Source: Chlorops oryzae (taxonomy: Eukaryota; Arthropoda; Insecta; Diptera; Chloropidae). From it: a stretch of 64,000 nt of DNA. Both the position numbers and the translations under genes were made by a program. The DNA is taken from contig CM035807.1 in NCBI GenBank assembly GCA_020466095.1, positions 63,706,650 through 63,770,649 of the forward strand, in the 5' to 3' direction. Shown one piece after another: positions 22,028 through 32,700 of this stretch. Under the pieces are notes generated by a model. The model made no database searches, had not been told where the DNA came from, and saw only the letters and a list, made by a program, of their open reading frames with translations. Numbering within the stretch: position 1 is the first letter of the stretch; the number at the start of each line of letters is the position of its first letter.

Positions 22028-22804
22028 AATAACCCCCCTATTATGAATTTCCATACGATAGACGATAAACGCTTGGAAGCGTATCGTATGAAGTCAGTTT
22101 TGATATTATCGTTTTTACACGCCCGATAGATTTGCAATTGGGTAGTGTCAGTGATGAATGTTTACTTTTTATACCCAGCGTAAGCGGGGTATATTAGTTT
22201 TGTGCGAATCTTGTAACAGGGAGGGCCACATAAATTATTTCCCTACACCTTTCATTCGCCTTGGTGAACCTATGTTTCGAATTTGAAGCTTCCACGCCTT
22301 TTACTTCGGAAGTTACGAAAAATCTTCATTTGTGGGCGTGGCAGTATGCGGGCCACATAAAATTTTTTCCTGCACCTTTTATTCGCCTTGGTGAACCTAT
22401 GTTGCGAATTTGAAGCTTCTACGCCTTTTACTTCGGAAGTTACGAAAAATCTTCATTTGTGGGCGTGGCAGTGGGCGGGCCACATAAAATTTTTTCCTAC
22501 ACCTTTCATTCGCCTTGGTGAACCTATGTTGCGAATTTGAAGCTTCTCCGCCTTTTACTTCGGAAGTTACGAAAATTGTCAATTTGTGGGCGTGGCAGTG
22601 GGCGGGCCACATAAAATTTGTTCCTACACCTTTCATTTGCCTAGGTCAACCTATGTTGCGAAGTTGAAGCTTCTACGCCTTTTACTTCACAAGTTACGAA
22701 AAGCCCTTATTTGTGGGCTTATTTGTGGGCGTGGCTCGAGGAGGACGACGTCCATTTATTTTCCAGGATATGTCCCTTTTTGTAGTTTACCAGTACACCA
22801 AATA

Positions 22805-24353
22805 CACTAGTTTACAAAATTAAAAAAAATAAATGTACAGTTGATCCCGCTCTACTTTTTTCATAGATTTTGGGTCCCTGAATGCGAAAACCCCATCGAA
22901 AATTTTTTGAATGGTTTGGTTTTTGAGATATGACTATTTGAAATTTTGGCTCTTTTTTTTCAAAAGTACTTTCATTTGATGGATCATATCTCGAGATAGA
23001 AAGAAACTACCTAGTTAAATGATGTACTAACTTAAAGAATATAAAATTCTAAATCAAAATATGTCCCTTTTTTATGATATTATGGTACAGTGTCAATGTA
23101 ACATAAGCCAAAAGTTCAAAAAAATATTTTTTTCTATTCAAAATTAAGAAAAAAATATCATGTTTAAATTTAAAAAAAATACAAATCCTAAGACTGTATT
23201 TTTTTTGAAAAACCACACGTATAAAATGAACCCTTGTAAAGAAAACGTGATACCAACGAATAAAATCTATGGGTTAATATTGAAGTTATGACCATTTATG
23301 TGCAACTTTCAAAGTGCTTCTTTCGTTTACACCAACGCGTATGCTTTAACATTTTTAAAATTATGAAAGTCTCTTTATTTATTTTACTCAATAAAGTATG
23401 CTTTACATTTTTTACGCTATCAAAATCAATTAAGCATAAATATAATCTCCCATCATTCTTTCGTTCCAAAATACTAACAAACAATAAAATTTGTTAGAGA
23501 ATTATGCAAAAATGATCCATTTTTTACACTCCCACTTGGACTTTTTTCCTGAGAGTCTTGGTGATGTCAGTGACGAGCACGGTGAAAGATTCCATCAAGA
23601 AATGAAGACTATCGAAAGATATTTTGGAACGAAAGAATGATGGGAGATTATATTTGGTTTCTTATACGCGAATCAAATAGCGAATAGAACAAAAGACAAA
23701 AGAAAACATCAAACTATTTCTAATTTTCGTTTGATTCATTGATTTTCATAGCTTAAAAAATGTAAAGCATACTTTATTGAGTAAAATAAATAAAGACACT
23801 TTCATAATTTTAAAAATGTTAAAGCATACTCGTTGGTGTAAACGAAAGAAGCACTTTGAAAGTTACACATAAATGGTCATAACTTCAATATTAACCCATC
23901 GATTTTATTCGTTGGTATCACGTTTTCTTTACAAGGGTTCATTTTATACGTGTGGTTTTTCAAAAAAAATACAGTCTTAGGATTTGTATTTTTTTTAAAT
24001 TTAAACATGATATTTTTTTCTTAATTTTGAATAGAAAAAATATTTTTTTGAACTTTTGGCTTATGTTACATTGACACTGTACCATAATATCATAAAAAAA
24101 GGGACATATTTTGATTTAAAATTTTATATTCTTTAAGTTAGTACATCATTTAACTAGGTAGTTTGTTTCTATCTCGAGATATGAGCCATCAAATGAAAGT
24201 ACTTTTGAAAAAAAAGAGCCAAAATTTCAAATGGTCATATCTCAAAAACCAATCCATTCAAAAAATTTTCGATGTGGTTTTCGGATTCAGGGACCCAAAA
24301 TCTATAAGAAAAGTAGAGTGGTGTTTCCTGTACAAAATGGCTGTAAACTAGTG
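22805..24353. mobile_element. CACTA-like foldback transposon, ~670-bp inverted arms
   Basis: The element starts CACTAGTTTACA and ends TGTAAACTAGTG, with ATA on both sides (22802-22804, 24354-24356). The uninterrupted family-A copy (14469-14500) shows the empty site with a single ATA. CACTA ends and a 3-bp duplication fit the CACTA/EnSpm (CMC) superfamily. The left arm 22805-23470 and right arm 23620-24353 are inverted copies of about 90% identity; the right arm has about 90 extra bases. Only a short coding relic remains between them. Confidence 0.75.
23512..23640 (+). pseudogene. Transposon ORF relic between the foldback arms
   Basis: A 42-codon frame encodes HFLHSHLDFFPESLGDVSDE then HGERFHQEMKTIERYFGTKE and a TGA. 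This strongly conserved segment (LDFFPENLG..SDEHGERFHQDI form) is known to me from uncharacterised transposon proteins of insects and cnidarians. Its last codons overlap the start of the right arm, so the arm was formed from the 3' end of this gene. In the next frame the protein seems to go on (MMGDYIWFLIRESN), showing an indel. Confidence 0.55.
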
Positions 24354-24703
24354 ATATCAATGGAATGTGTTGAGTGGTTCGCAAGTTACAAGCATTCTAC
24401 TGAAAACACAATAAATTCATTTGTGGGCGTGGCAGTGGGCGGATGTCTCCCATTTTTACTTAGGCTCATACTCGGACTCCGATATACATGTGTGCCAAAT
24501 TTCGACTTCATTGGTTAAGCCGTTTCGGAGGAGATCCGACCACGGACGGACGGACAGACGGTCAGACGGACATGTCTAAATCGATTCAGTTTTTGATTCG
24601 GATCATTTCTATATATATTTTTCCATATCTCCGGAGCTTAATTCTCCCTGTTACAAGATTTGCACAAAACTAATATACTCCGATTACGCTAGGTATAAAA
24701 ATT

Positions 24704-24780
24704 TGGCGCCTGCCAGATTGGGACTCGAACCCAAGCACTTCGGATTCTTGGCCACGCACTCTGCCTATTGAGCCACGCCA
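24704..24780 (-). ncRNA. tRNA-like sequence with pol III boxes (pseudo-tRNA or SINE head)
   Basis: The minus strand has an A box TGGCTCAATAGG (24775-24764) and an exact B box GGTTCGAGTCC (24731-24721). The T arm TTGGG-TTCGAGT-CCCAA pairs perfectly and GCTC/GAGT can form a D stem. The anticodon stem does not pair and the position before the putative anticodon is not T, so a functional tRNA is unlikely. It directly abuts the 3' end of repeat family A. There is no clear SINE body or A tail. Confidence 0.45.
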
Positions 24781-25084
24781 GGTCTAGATGCAAACTTTTC
24801 TATTGAGGTACTAAAACACTATAATGTAGCAAACGCTCGGTAAGTATTCGGCAGCGGAATACTTTTTTGGTTACAAGTAAATAAGTTCGTAAAAGGAGCT
24901 GATTACAAAGCGGCCATGCTTATGTAAAAGTAATGAAGCTTGTAATCGATCCTTTCTGGCATACTGACTGCTAAGTATTGGAGAAGTATTAGATTCCGTA
25001 ACGTACATTTGCGCCGCTGAGAAACTCTTTAAGATTGAGAAGAAAATTTCAACCCCTTAAAATACAAAATTGCATACCTAGTGC

Positions 25085-25288
25085 GGAGAACGAAAAAGAA
25101 CTGATTAATTCCGATTAAAATCGCTTACGAATTTTTTTTTCAGTTCGTCTGTTTTCCGATTACGTTCACGAACCAAAAATATTTTTCGCGATCGAAAAGC
25201 ATTCCGTTCGCGAACGAAATAAAAATTCAGTTCGTGTGATAACGATTCGTTCGCGAACGAATCGAAAAGAACGGATTTCCGAACCCTG
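25085..25288. repeat. hAT-type terminal fragment with TTCGCGAACGAA motifs
   Basis: Several palindromic GTTCGCGAACGA motifs precede an end reading CCGAACCCTG, i.e. an inverted CAGGGTTCGG terminus typical of hAT elements. The opposite end and a duplication were not found, so it is a truncated end. Confidence 0.45.
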
Positions 25289-26100
25289 AAGGGTACCTCC
25301 AGTACTAGGGTCTATCTCAAAAATTCGAAAGCTGCCTCAAAATCGGAGTTTTGCGAAATATTTCAATGAAGCTTAGAATTTTGAGCGTATATTTAAGCCT
25401 CCGATTAAAAATCCAAAAAATTTGAAAAGTGGGCGTGGCAAAGGGGTAGTTTTCATAAAGAAATTCAACAAAAGTCGGTATATGGGGCCCCTTATGGACA
25501 GTTAAAAAAAAAATCGCATAAAAACCAGCAATCGTTGTAACTATACTCGTGCAAGAGAAGTAATGTTACAATAGAGTACTTCCTAGAGGGCAATGAGCGC
25601 TCTGTATAAGAGCGCTGGGTTGCTGTATGTATGTAGAAAGCATGTATGGTATGTAGGCATTGCACGCTTAGCATGCATCTTTACAAATTGCTTTGTGCTA
25701 GAAACGCGTTATTTTAATCAAAGTGAAGCTCGTTTTTTGGTTATATCTTAAAACTAATAAGTTTACCTAAATGAATGTTTTTTCATAGTGTTGCGAAAGT
25801 CTTTGCCCGAACTAAAAAAAAATTATGAAATAAAAAAATCCAATTTGCGAATAATAGCAATTGTTTAAAAAAACTATAAAAATCTTGTATAAAAACAAAC
25901 AAACAAAAATTTTTTAACTGCTACATTTTCAGCGTAAACGATTATTTGTCTCATTGTATGAACATTAGTTTTCTCTGATAAGCCGTTTCTTTGAAATTTT
26001 CATTTCAGAAAAAGCAATTTTTTGTTTTCTCAAAACTTCAAAACCCCACAACTCCCAAAATATAGATCCAAAAAAAAAAAAAAAAATATGGGTCGAATAA
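25289..26100. other. Spacer, nothing recognised
   Basis: It contains an isolated GTGGGCGTGGCAAAGGGG at 25430 and an A-rich run at 26070-26086. No gene. Confidence 0.4.
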
Positions 26101-26102
26101 TA

Positions 26103-27389
26103 TTAGTGTAGTAAAAAGAAATCCATTATTTTTGCATTAAATTGAGGGCTTTATTTAAGATAGTTAGAATGACCCGATTTAGGTCAAATATGCGCCGTTT
26201 TGTTCGATAACTTGTTGCCATTTTAAAGGTAATTTCATTATGCCTCTCTCATAGAAGCCCTCGTTCCTATTAGCAAAAAATTGAGACAGTCGAATTTCAG
26301 AAGCCTCTCTTGAAGCGAATGTTTCACCAGCAAAATTGTTCGCCATGGACAGGAACAGATGGTAATCACTTGGTGCCAGGTCCGAACTATAAGGTGGATG
26401 CAGAAGAACCTCCCAACCAAACTCCCGGAGCTTCTGGCGAGTCACTATCGATGTGTGTGGCCTGGCGTTGTCCTGATGGAACACAATTCCTCTCCTATTG
26501 GCCAAAGCTGGCCGCTTATGGGCGATTGCTTCCTTCAGACGGTCCAATTGTTGACAGTAGAGTTCCGAGTTAAGAGTTTTGCCGTATAGGAGCAGCTCAT
26601 AGTAGATAATTCCCTGCCAATCTCACCAAACACACAGCAAAACCTTCCTGGCCGTCAATCCTGGCTTGGCCACCGTTTCCGCCGGTTCACCGTGTTTCGA
26701 CCACGACCGTTTTTGCTTGACGTTGTCGTAAGTGACCCACTTTTCATCACCAGTCACCAACCGCTTCAGAAATGGGTCGATTTTGTTGCGGTTCAGCAGC
26801 GATTCGCAGATGGAAATTCGGTCTATGAGGTTTTTTTGCGTTAACTCGTGTGGCACCCATACATCGAGCTTCTTTGTGTATCCAGCCTTATTCAAATGGT
26901 TCCAAACGGTTTTTTGTGCAATCTTTAGCTCTTTTGCAATCGAAACAGTGCTAACATGACGGTCGGACTCGATAATTTCCATGATTTTATCGACATTTTC
27001 GACAATTAGCCTTCCAGTGCGTGGTGCATCCTTGACATCGAAGTTACCGGAACGGAATCGACGAAACCAAAATTGCGCATGATTGGCTGTTACAGTATCA
27101 GGCCCATAAACGCTATTCACATTTTCAGCCGCCTGGCTTGCGTTTTCTCCCTTATCGAAGAAAAACTGTAAAATGTAGCGAATTTTCTCTTTGCTGATGT
27201 CCATCTTTGACAAGCTCTCAAACAAAACTGAATCAATCAATCAAAAAAGTGTCAAAAAAGCTTTTTTAGTAGGAACTGTCATCTTTCTAATGCCCCCTAG
27301 CGGAACACGATCGGACTTATACAACGCGAGATGCAGATAAATAACGCCATCTATTGGAAAAATAATGGATTTCTTTTTACTACACCTAA
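26103..27389 (-). mobile_element. mariner element, nearly intact
   Basis: A 1287-bp element flanked by TA on both sides (26101-26102, 27390-27391). Terminal inverted repeats are TTAGTGTAGTAAAAAGAAAT on the left and, inverted, TTAGGTGTAGTAAAAAGAAA on the right, pairing for about 30 bases. Length, TA duplication and transposase all fit mariner. Confidence 0.92.
26179..27240 (-). pseudogene. mariner transposase with a single internal stop
   Basis: DD34D transposase that cuts and pastes its element at TA. The N-terminal helix-turn-helix region (ENASQAAENVNSVYG, then FWFRRFRSGNFDV and RTGRLIVE) is followed by WVPHEL, the first Asp in TGDEKWVTY, the second in HQDNARPH and the third in SSDLAPSDYHLF, 34 residues after the second. 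The frame is continuous from the ATG at 27240 to the stop at 26179 apart from a TGA at 26625-26623, where the next residues resume as DWQGIIYYELL. It is otherwise full length (about 353 codons). Inactive unless the stop is an artefact. Confidence 0.92.
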
Positions 27390-27454
27390 TATTTGATAAA
27401 GAATAGAAACATATATATTTCGATCGAACCCGTTCTTGGGAAGGTACAAATGTT

Positions 27455-27560
27455 CGTGGAATGACCCATATATTTCGTATGGTCTATATCTGACTGTTTT
27501 TGGGTGTTACACACAACCGCACAAACACAATATCCACGCTCGACACAGTGTGTCGGGTAT
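27455..27560. repeat. Repeat end shared with 21936-22027
   Basis: Same order of motifs, ending TGTGTCGGGTATAAAA. It lies just beyond the mariner element. Confidence 0.55.
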
Positions 27561-27944
27561 AAAAAAAATTTTACTCATTGTGCTAAATAAAATCAACTCA
27601 AATATCTATGGTTTAATAGATTTTAAAAGCCTTCCCTACGTTGGTTAGGAAAGGTGGTCCTCTTTAAGGGGGGAGGGGCGTTGCTGAGTGGTTTTGAGCA
27701 AAGAAAAGGGTCGTGGGTGATTTCTGGCCACAGATTCGGGTAAAGTATACCAAAAATTATACTGCAGGGTACTGCTATTCTCGAGTATCAAGTGAATATG
27801 CCTTTTGGATTAATAGATGTTAAATATGTCTTTAAAAAGGGGCGGGCCACGCCTGTTTTTGATAAATTCTAAAAGAGGAAGTAATAAAGTACACAATTGC
27901 ATCAAAAGTTTCCCAAAATGACGTATTGCTTAGTCAAAAAAAGG

Positions 27945-28140
27945 CAAGGCTTTTGATTCAGGCTGGAAAAAATACAAAGCCCAGAATAACGATTATTCAG
28001 GCTGCAAAAAATAATAAGCCCAGAATAACGATTATTCAGGCTGGAAAAAATAAAAAGCCTAGCATAACGATTATTCAGGCTGAATAAAATAAAAAGCCTA
28101 GAATAACCATTATTCAGGCTGAATATAATAAACGGCAAAA
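27945..28140. repeat. 39-bp minisatellite, first copy
   Basis: About five units of the form AGAATAACGATTATTCAGGC followed by TGGAAAAAATAAAAAGCCT. The same array is repeated at 28926-29121 in the second duplicate. Confidence 0.85.
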
Positions 28141-28239
28141 AATAACGGTTATTTGAAAAAAATTTTCGTCTTAAAATAACAGTTAACATATAACCGTTAC
28201 GGTCCCCGGTTTCAACTGGAAAAAAAGTTTTTCTTAAAT

Positions 28240-28825
28240 GTGCTGTACGAGTCAGATATTTTAAAGAAAAAGCTTCGTATATTCCTCTGCCACCTGAGCC
28301 TATTTGACTAGTTGGGGAACCTGGCTAAATACTGTGAACTACTACGCAAAACACTTTGAAAAGTTGAAGCCAATTTTTATGGAATTTAATCCAGAAGATG
28401 CTGCGTGTATTGCTCTATTGCAAGAAACGTTGCATGACTCAACATTAAAAATGATTTAATTTATATATCAACAAATTTTGGGTTTCTTCCAAATATATTT
28501 CAACATTTACAGGTCTAACGCTTTCATCGTCGATTAAAATTATTAAGAGCGCTAAGAAGAAAATATTCAAGGCCAACGGGCAGGTTCCCGAATTAGTCCA
28601 AAAAATTTCAACGAGGTGCTGCAAAAAAAAATGTGGTTACAATACTGTAGTAAATATTTTCAAAAACTTTCAATGGGGAAAGTGAACCCTCCGATTTGGT
28701 TGAAAATAATTTATATGTAACTGACATTTGTTCTTTTAAATATGCACCTATCACAACGGTTGATCTTTTTAGAAGTATAAGGCGATTTTAACTGACAATC
28801 GGCCCTCTTTTCATACAGAAACAAT
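28240..28825 (+). pseudogene. hAT transposase relic, first duplicate
   Basis: The plus strand encodes TSWGTWLNTVNYYAKHFEKL and then FNPEDAACIALLQETLHDST, then SIKIIKSAKKKIFKANGQVP. It closes with a dimerisation-like end (FKYAPITTVDLFRSIRRF). The order matches the insect hAT group related to CGGBP1-like proteins (..TRWGTWL.AV.YYA..). Stops and shifts interrupt it. The extreme 5' half of the gene is missing. Confidence 0.6.
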
Positions 28826-29220
28826 AAATAAACTGCTGGTTGATAAATTCTAAAAGAGGAAGTAATAAAGTACACAATTGCATCAAAAGTTTCCCAAAAT
28901 GACGTATTGCTTAGTCAAAAAAAGGCAAGGCTTTTGATTCAGGCTGGAAAAAATACAAAGCCCAGAATAACGATTATTCAGGCTGCAAAAAATAAAAAGC
29001 CCAGAATAACGATTATTCAGGCTGGAAAAAATAAAAAGCCTAGCATAACGATTATTCAGGCTGAATAAAATAAAAAGCCTAGAATAACCATTATTCAGGC
29101 TGAATATAATAAACGGCAAAAAATAACGGTTATTTGAAAAAAATTTTCGTCTTAAAATAACAGTTAACATATAACCGTTACGGTCCCCGGTTTCAACTGG
29201 AAAAAAAGTTTTTCTTAAAT

Positions 29221-29806
29221 GTGCTGTACGAGTCAGATATTTTAAAGAAAAAGCTTCGTATATTCCTCTGCCACCTGAGCCTATTTGACTAGTTGGGGAA
29301 CCTGGCTAAATACTGTGAACTACTACGCAAAACACTTTGAAAAGTTGAAGCCAATTTTTATGGAATTTAATCCAGAAGATGCTGCGTGTATTGCTCTATT
29401 GCAAGAAACGTTGCATGACTCAACATTAAAAATGATTTAATTTATATATCAACAAATTTTGGGTTTCTTCCAAATATATTTCAACATTTACAGGTCTAAC
29501 GCTTTCATCGTCGATTAAAATTATTAAGAGCGCTAAGAAGAAAATATTCAAGGCCAACGGGCAGGTTCCCGAATTAGTCCAAAAAATTTCAACGAGGTGC
29601 TGCAAAAAAAAATGTGGTTACAATACTGTAGTAAATATTTCAAAAACTTTCAATGGGGAAAGTGAACCCTCCGATTTGGTTGAAAATAATTTATATGTAA
29701 CTGACATTTGTTCTTTTAAATATGCACCTATCACAACGGTTGATCTTTTTAGAAGTATAAGGCGATTTTAACTGACAATCGGCCCTCTTTTCATACAGAA
29801 ACAATA
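29221..29806 (+). pseudogene. hAT transposase relic, second duplicate
   Basis: Same protein relic as in the first duplicate, 981 bases downstream, with the same disabling changes, so the decay preceded the duplication. This copy is followed by the proper element end at 29821-30018. Confidence 0.6.
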
Positions 29807-29820
29807 AATAAACTGCTGGT

Positions 29821-30018
29821 CATGCAATTCTATAGTTTTGAATAAAGCTAAATATTTTTTTATTTTCATACATTTGAATGCTTTATCAAATTTTTTTTTG
29901 GTATTTTATTGGTAATTTTTGCGGGTTTTTGCATTTTTAGGGCATTTTTTAAATATTTTTTAGGCATTTTATAGATTATTTTGTAGAATTTTTTGGGGCA
30001 ACAAAATCCGAGCCCTGC
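29821..30018 (+). repeat. 3' end of the hAT element
   Basis: Sequence after the second duplicate is T-rich with TTTTTAGGGCATTTTTTAAA-type repeats and ends CAAAATCCGAGCCCTG, an inverted CAGGGCTCGG terminus characteristic of a hAT element. The 5' terminus was not found. Confidence 0.55.
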
Positions 30019-30883
30019 ATATAACCTAATTATCGTCAAAATTTTATTGCAATGGATTTTCTAGTAGTTGTTCCTTTGTAACTATGTGACTACCCCACTA
30101 CTCCATAACAAACAAGTAAGAAAGCTAAAGTCGGTCAAGCCCGACTTTGAAATACCCAGCGTCCCGACATTATTGGCGCAATATGTTTTGCCTCTCCATT
30201 TGTGGGCGGGCCACATAAATTTTTTTCCTACACCTTTCATTCGCCTTGGTCTACCACCTATGTTGCGAATTTGAAGGTTCTACGCCTTTTACTTCGGAAG
30301 TTACGAAAAATCTCCATTTGTGGGCGTGGCAGTGGGCAAGCCACATGCATGTTTTCCTATACCTTTCATTCGCCGTGGTCAACCTGTTGTGTTGCGAATT
30401 TGAAGCTTCTGCGGCTTTTACTTCGGAAGTTACGAAAAATTTCCATTTGTGGGCGTGGCAGTGGGCGGGCTACATACATTTTTTTCCTACACCTTTCATT
30501 CGCCTTGGTCAACCTATGTTGCGAAATTGGAGCTTCTACGCCTTTTACTTCACAAGTATTCAATTTTTGATCCTGATTAAGAATATATATCGATAGCTTC
30601 GGATAGAAAGGGCGTAACTCATTATTTTGCTACTTTACAGGAGAAGGAAAAAACTTCATAAAATCGCAAAGGTTAGATATTTAAAAAAAGTTTAAACGCA
30701 AAATCAATTAAATACTACGCACGAAATTTGTTTTAGGCTTGAATTTTTATTTTTTCTGTGTTTCGAGCAGTTTTCTGAGTTAGGGCTTTTTGATATCAAT
30801 TTTCGTTCAAAACACGTGAGTTAGGTCTTTGTACGCAAAGTTTAAAATATAAATAAAATTATAAGATGCGATCCAGCACTATA

Positions 30884-31126
30884 CTATAACCAATAATATC
30901 GGTTAGTGGTTTCTATTGATAAAATTAATTCAAAACAAATATTTTTTGAACACATTATTCACTGTTTTCACGTTCGTGTCTTGAGTCTTTGCATGCATAC
31001 AGACCAAGAGAGACATGCAAAGACTTAAGAAAGGAACGTGAAAACAGTGAATAATGCGTTCCAAAAAATATTTGTTTTGAATTAATTTTATCAATAGAAA
31101 CCACTAACCGATTTTAATGGTTATAG
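30884..31126. mobile_element. 243-bp foldback
   Basis: CTATAACCAATAATATCGGT at the left and its near reverse complement at the right form arms of about 105 bases, including GTGGTTTCTATTGATAAAAT and CATTATTCACTGTTTTCACG. The loop is short and contains GCATGCAT. Confidence 0.8.
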
Positions 31127-31435
31127 TCTCAAAAAACTCGTCATAGATTGAGGTTTGCGGCATTTGAGTAGAAAATTTATTTTTTTTCTACTAGGGTCAT
31201 TATTTGGCCAGTTAGGGGATGGAACCCAAAATTCAGTTTAAAAAAAAATAATAATTATAACATATTATTAAAACATACCAAAAACGAATCCAATATTCTT
31301 CATATTAGGCTCGTTTAAAAGGTACTTGTGTAAATTTTTCGAATATACATACTGAACATGCTCGTTCTTGTTCCTACGGCATCTATATTATAGATTGAAG
31401 TTCGTGAGGCATTTTTCTTTAATTTAAGCCTATTT

Positions 31436-31890
31436 TTGTATGGGGACCCCCCTAAGGAGGGGAGATAGAGGGTAGGTATGTTTAAAGAAAATACTTGGGG
31501 TAAAAAAATAATGGGGGTCGGTCATATATATCAGCCCCCTAGGAGGGGTTTGACTGTAGTGACAGGCATTTTGTCTGAAATTGTGATAAAATTAAGGTAA
31601 TTTTGTATGGGTGACCCCGTAAGGAGGGGAGATAGGGGGTCAGTATGTTGGGAAAAAATGTTAATGAGACAAAGTTAATGGGTGTCGGTCAAACATTTGA
31701 CTCCTCTAGGGGCACTCTGGGGCTAGTTAGGACAGTGGGGGGAAAATTCATAAAAAAAATTACTTTTGTATTGGAGCCCCCTTAAGGAGTGGCGATAGGG
31801 GGAAGGTATTTTTGGATAAATTGTTGGGAATAAAAAAATAATGGTAGTTGGTCCTACATTTGACCCCTCTAGGAGCTACTCTGCTTACAG
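31436..31890. repeat. Three diverged ~165-bp direct repeats with G/C runs
   Basis: Units start near 31436, 31602 and 31767. Each has a form of TATGGGGACCCCCCTAAGGA then GGGGAGATAGGGGGTA.GTATGTT, a stretch with AATGGG.GTCGGTC, and TGACCCCTCTAGG. Runs of C and G stand out in the AT-rich surroundings. Confidence 0.7.
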
Positions 31891-32700
31891 TAACATCAAA
31901 AATTTGGAAAAAAATCAAAAATTAAATTTTTCAAATGACTTGATGCGTGACATTTTTTTACAAAATAACCTTAAAATTAGTATTTTATGAAGTCTTTAAT
32001 AAAAGTTGATCGTACTATGATACAGGAAAAGAGTTTCAAAAAAAGTCAACACCCTAATGCACACGCACAGTTATGAATGTTAATTTATAGGTCTCGCCAT
32101 CACTGACGTAGTTGAACGTCTTTTTGTGAGTTAGGGCTTTTTTCTTTCGCAAAATTGTTCGCTATGAGTTAGGGCTTTTTTAAAAGTAACTATAACTTCG
32201 GTATTTTCAATCAAAGGTCGTCAATTTTTTTGGAGGGGGTGTATTTGAGAGTCGACCATCAGAAAATGCAAAAATCTCGTTTTAAAAAAAAAATGAGTTA
32301 CGCCCTTTCTATCCGAAGCTAACGATATATATGTCTATATCTACGGAGCTTTGTTCTGGCTGTTACAAGATTCGCACAAAATTAGTATACCCTGCTTACG
32401 CTGGGTATAAAAATTAACTCTTAAGCGAATTGATTTAAGGTTTAGCCATAATCACAAACTGATATGTTCAATTAGTTTAATTTTCTTTCTGCTACTTTAA
32501 ATAAATAATCAAATATTAACATTGGTATCACCAAGGTATCACAAGTAAGAGACTGACTCAGAGTACTGCTTAATATGCATACTGCGATTTTTTGTCCGGT
32601 CGAATTATCTATTGAGAAGGTATTATCGTACTGGTATCACCGAGTTACCTCAGTGCAGCTCATGTATGATTTTTTGAAACTGTGGTCGAAAGGTTAAAAT

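Larger units (their letters stand above)
22166..24702 (+). mobile_element. Repeat family A, copy 2 (composite; carries a CACTA-like insertion)
   Basis: The right end ATACTCCGATTACGCTAGGTATAAAA matches the 3' end of copy 1. The left end TTTTTATACCCAGCGTAAGC is also a family 3' end, but inverted and truncated after ~60 bases at ..TTGTAACAGGGAGGGCCAC, where the 127-bp units (22331, 22458, 22585) begin. The copy is therefore a head-to-tail fusion of two family members. It is interrupted at 22805-24353 by a foldback element. The GACGGACAGACGG run is present near 24545. Confidence 0.6.
27860..29820 (+). repeat. 981-bp tandem duplication
   Basis: 27860-28840 and 28841-29820 are direct copies, nearly identical (a handful of differences such as TAATAA/TAAAAA near 28010 and one T lost near 29640). 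Each contains a 39-bp minisatellite and the C-terminal part of a hAT transposase. The near identity indicates a recent duplication or an assembly artefact. Confidence 0.95.
30594..32322. mobile_element. Inverted-repeat element nested in family A copy 3
   Basis: The left end TAGCTTCGGATAGAAAGGGC GTAACTCAT pairs with the right end ..ATGAGTTACGCCCTTTCTATCCGAAGCTA. Flanks are CGA / ACGA with ATATATAT, so the duplication is not settled. Internal copies of GAGTTAGGGCTTTTT occur near 30775, 32125 and 32165. No transposase. It contains a foldback and a GC-rich tandem repeat. Confidence 0.65.
30111..32413 (+). mobile_element. Repeat family A, copy 3, with nested insertion
   Basis: It starts AACAAGTAAGAAAGCTAAAG with the AAAGTCGG/CCCGACTTT hairpin as in copy 1, holds about three units (30200, 30319, 30448) and ends TACGCTGGGTATAAAAA. 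The interior beyond 30593 is replaced by an inverted-repeat element. Confidence 0.65.

Noticed and set aside
22030..22165. Possible foldback starting CCCCCCTATTATGAATTTCC
   Set aside because: The expected second end was not found; only a short palindrome ACGATA..TATCGT is present.
24704..24780. Functional tRNA gene
   Set aside because: Anticodon stem does not pair, the base before the anticodon is not T, and the acceptor arms are misplaced.
27902..29170. Minus-strand frames with LNNRYSGL repeats
   Set aside because: They read through the 39-bp minisatellite inside a decayed hAT element on the other strand.
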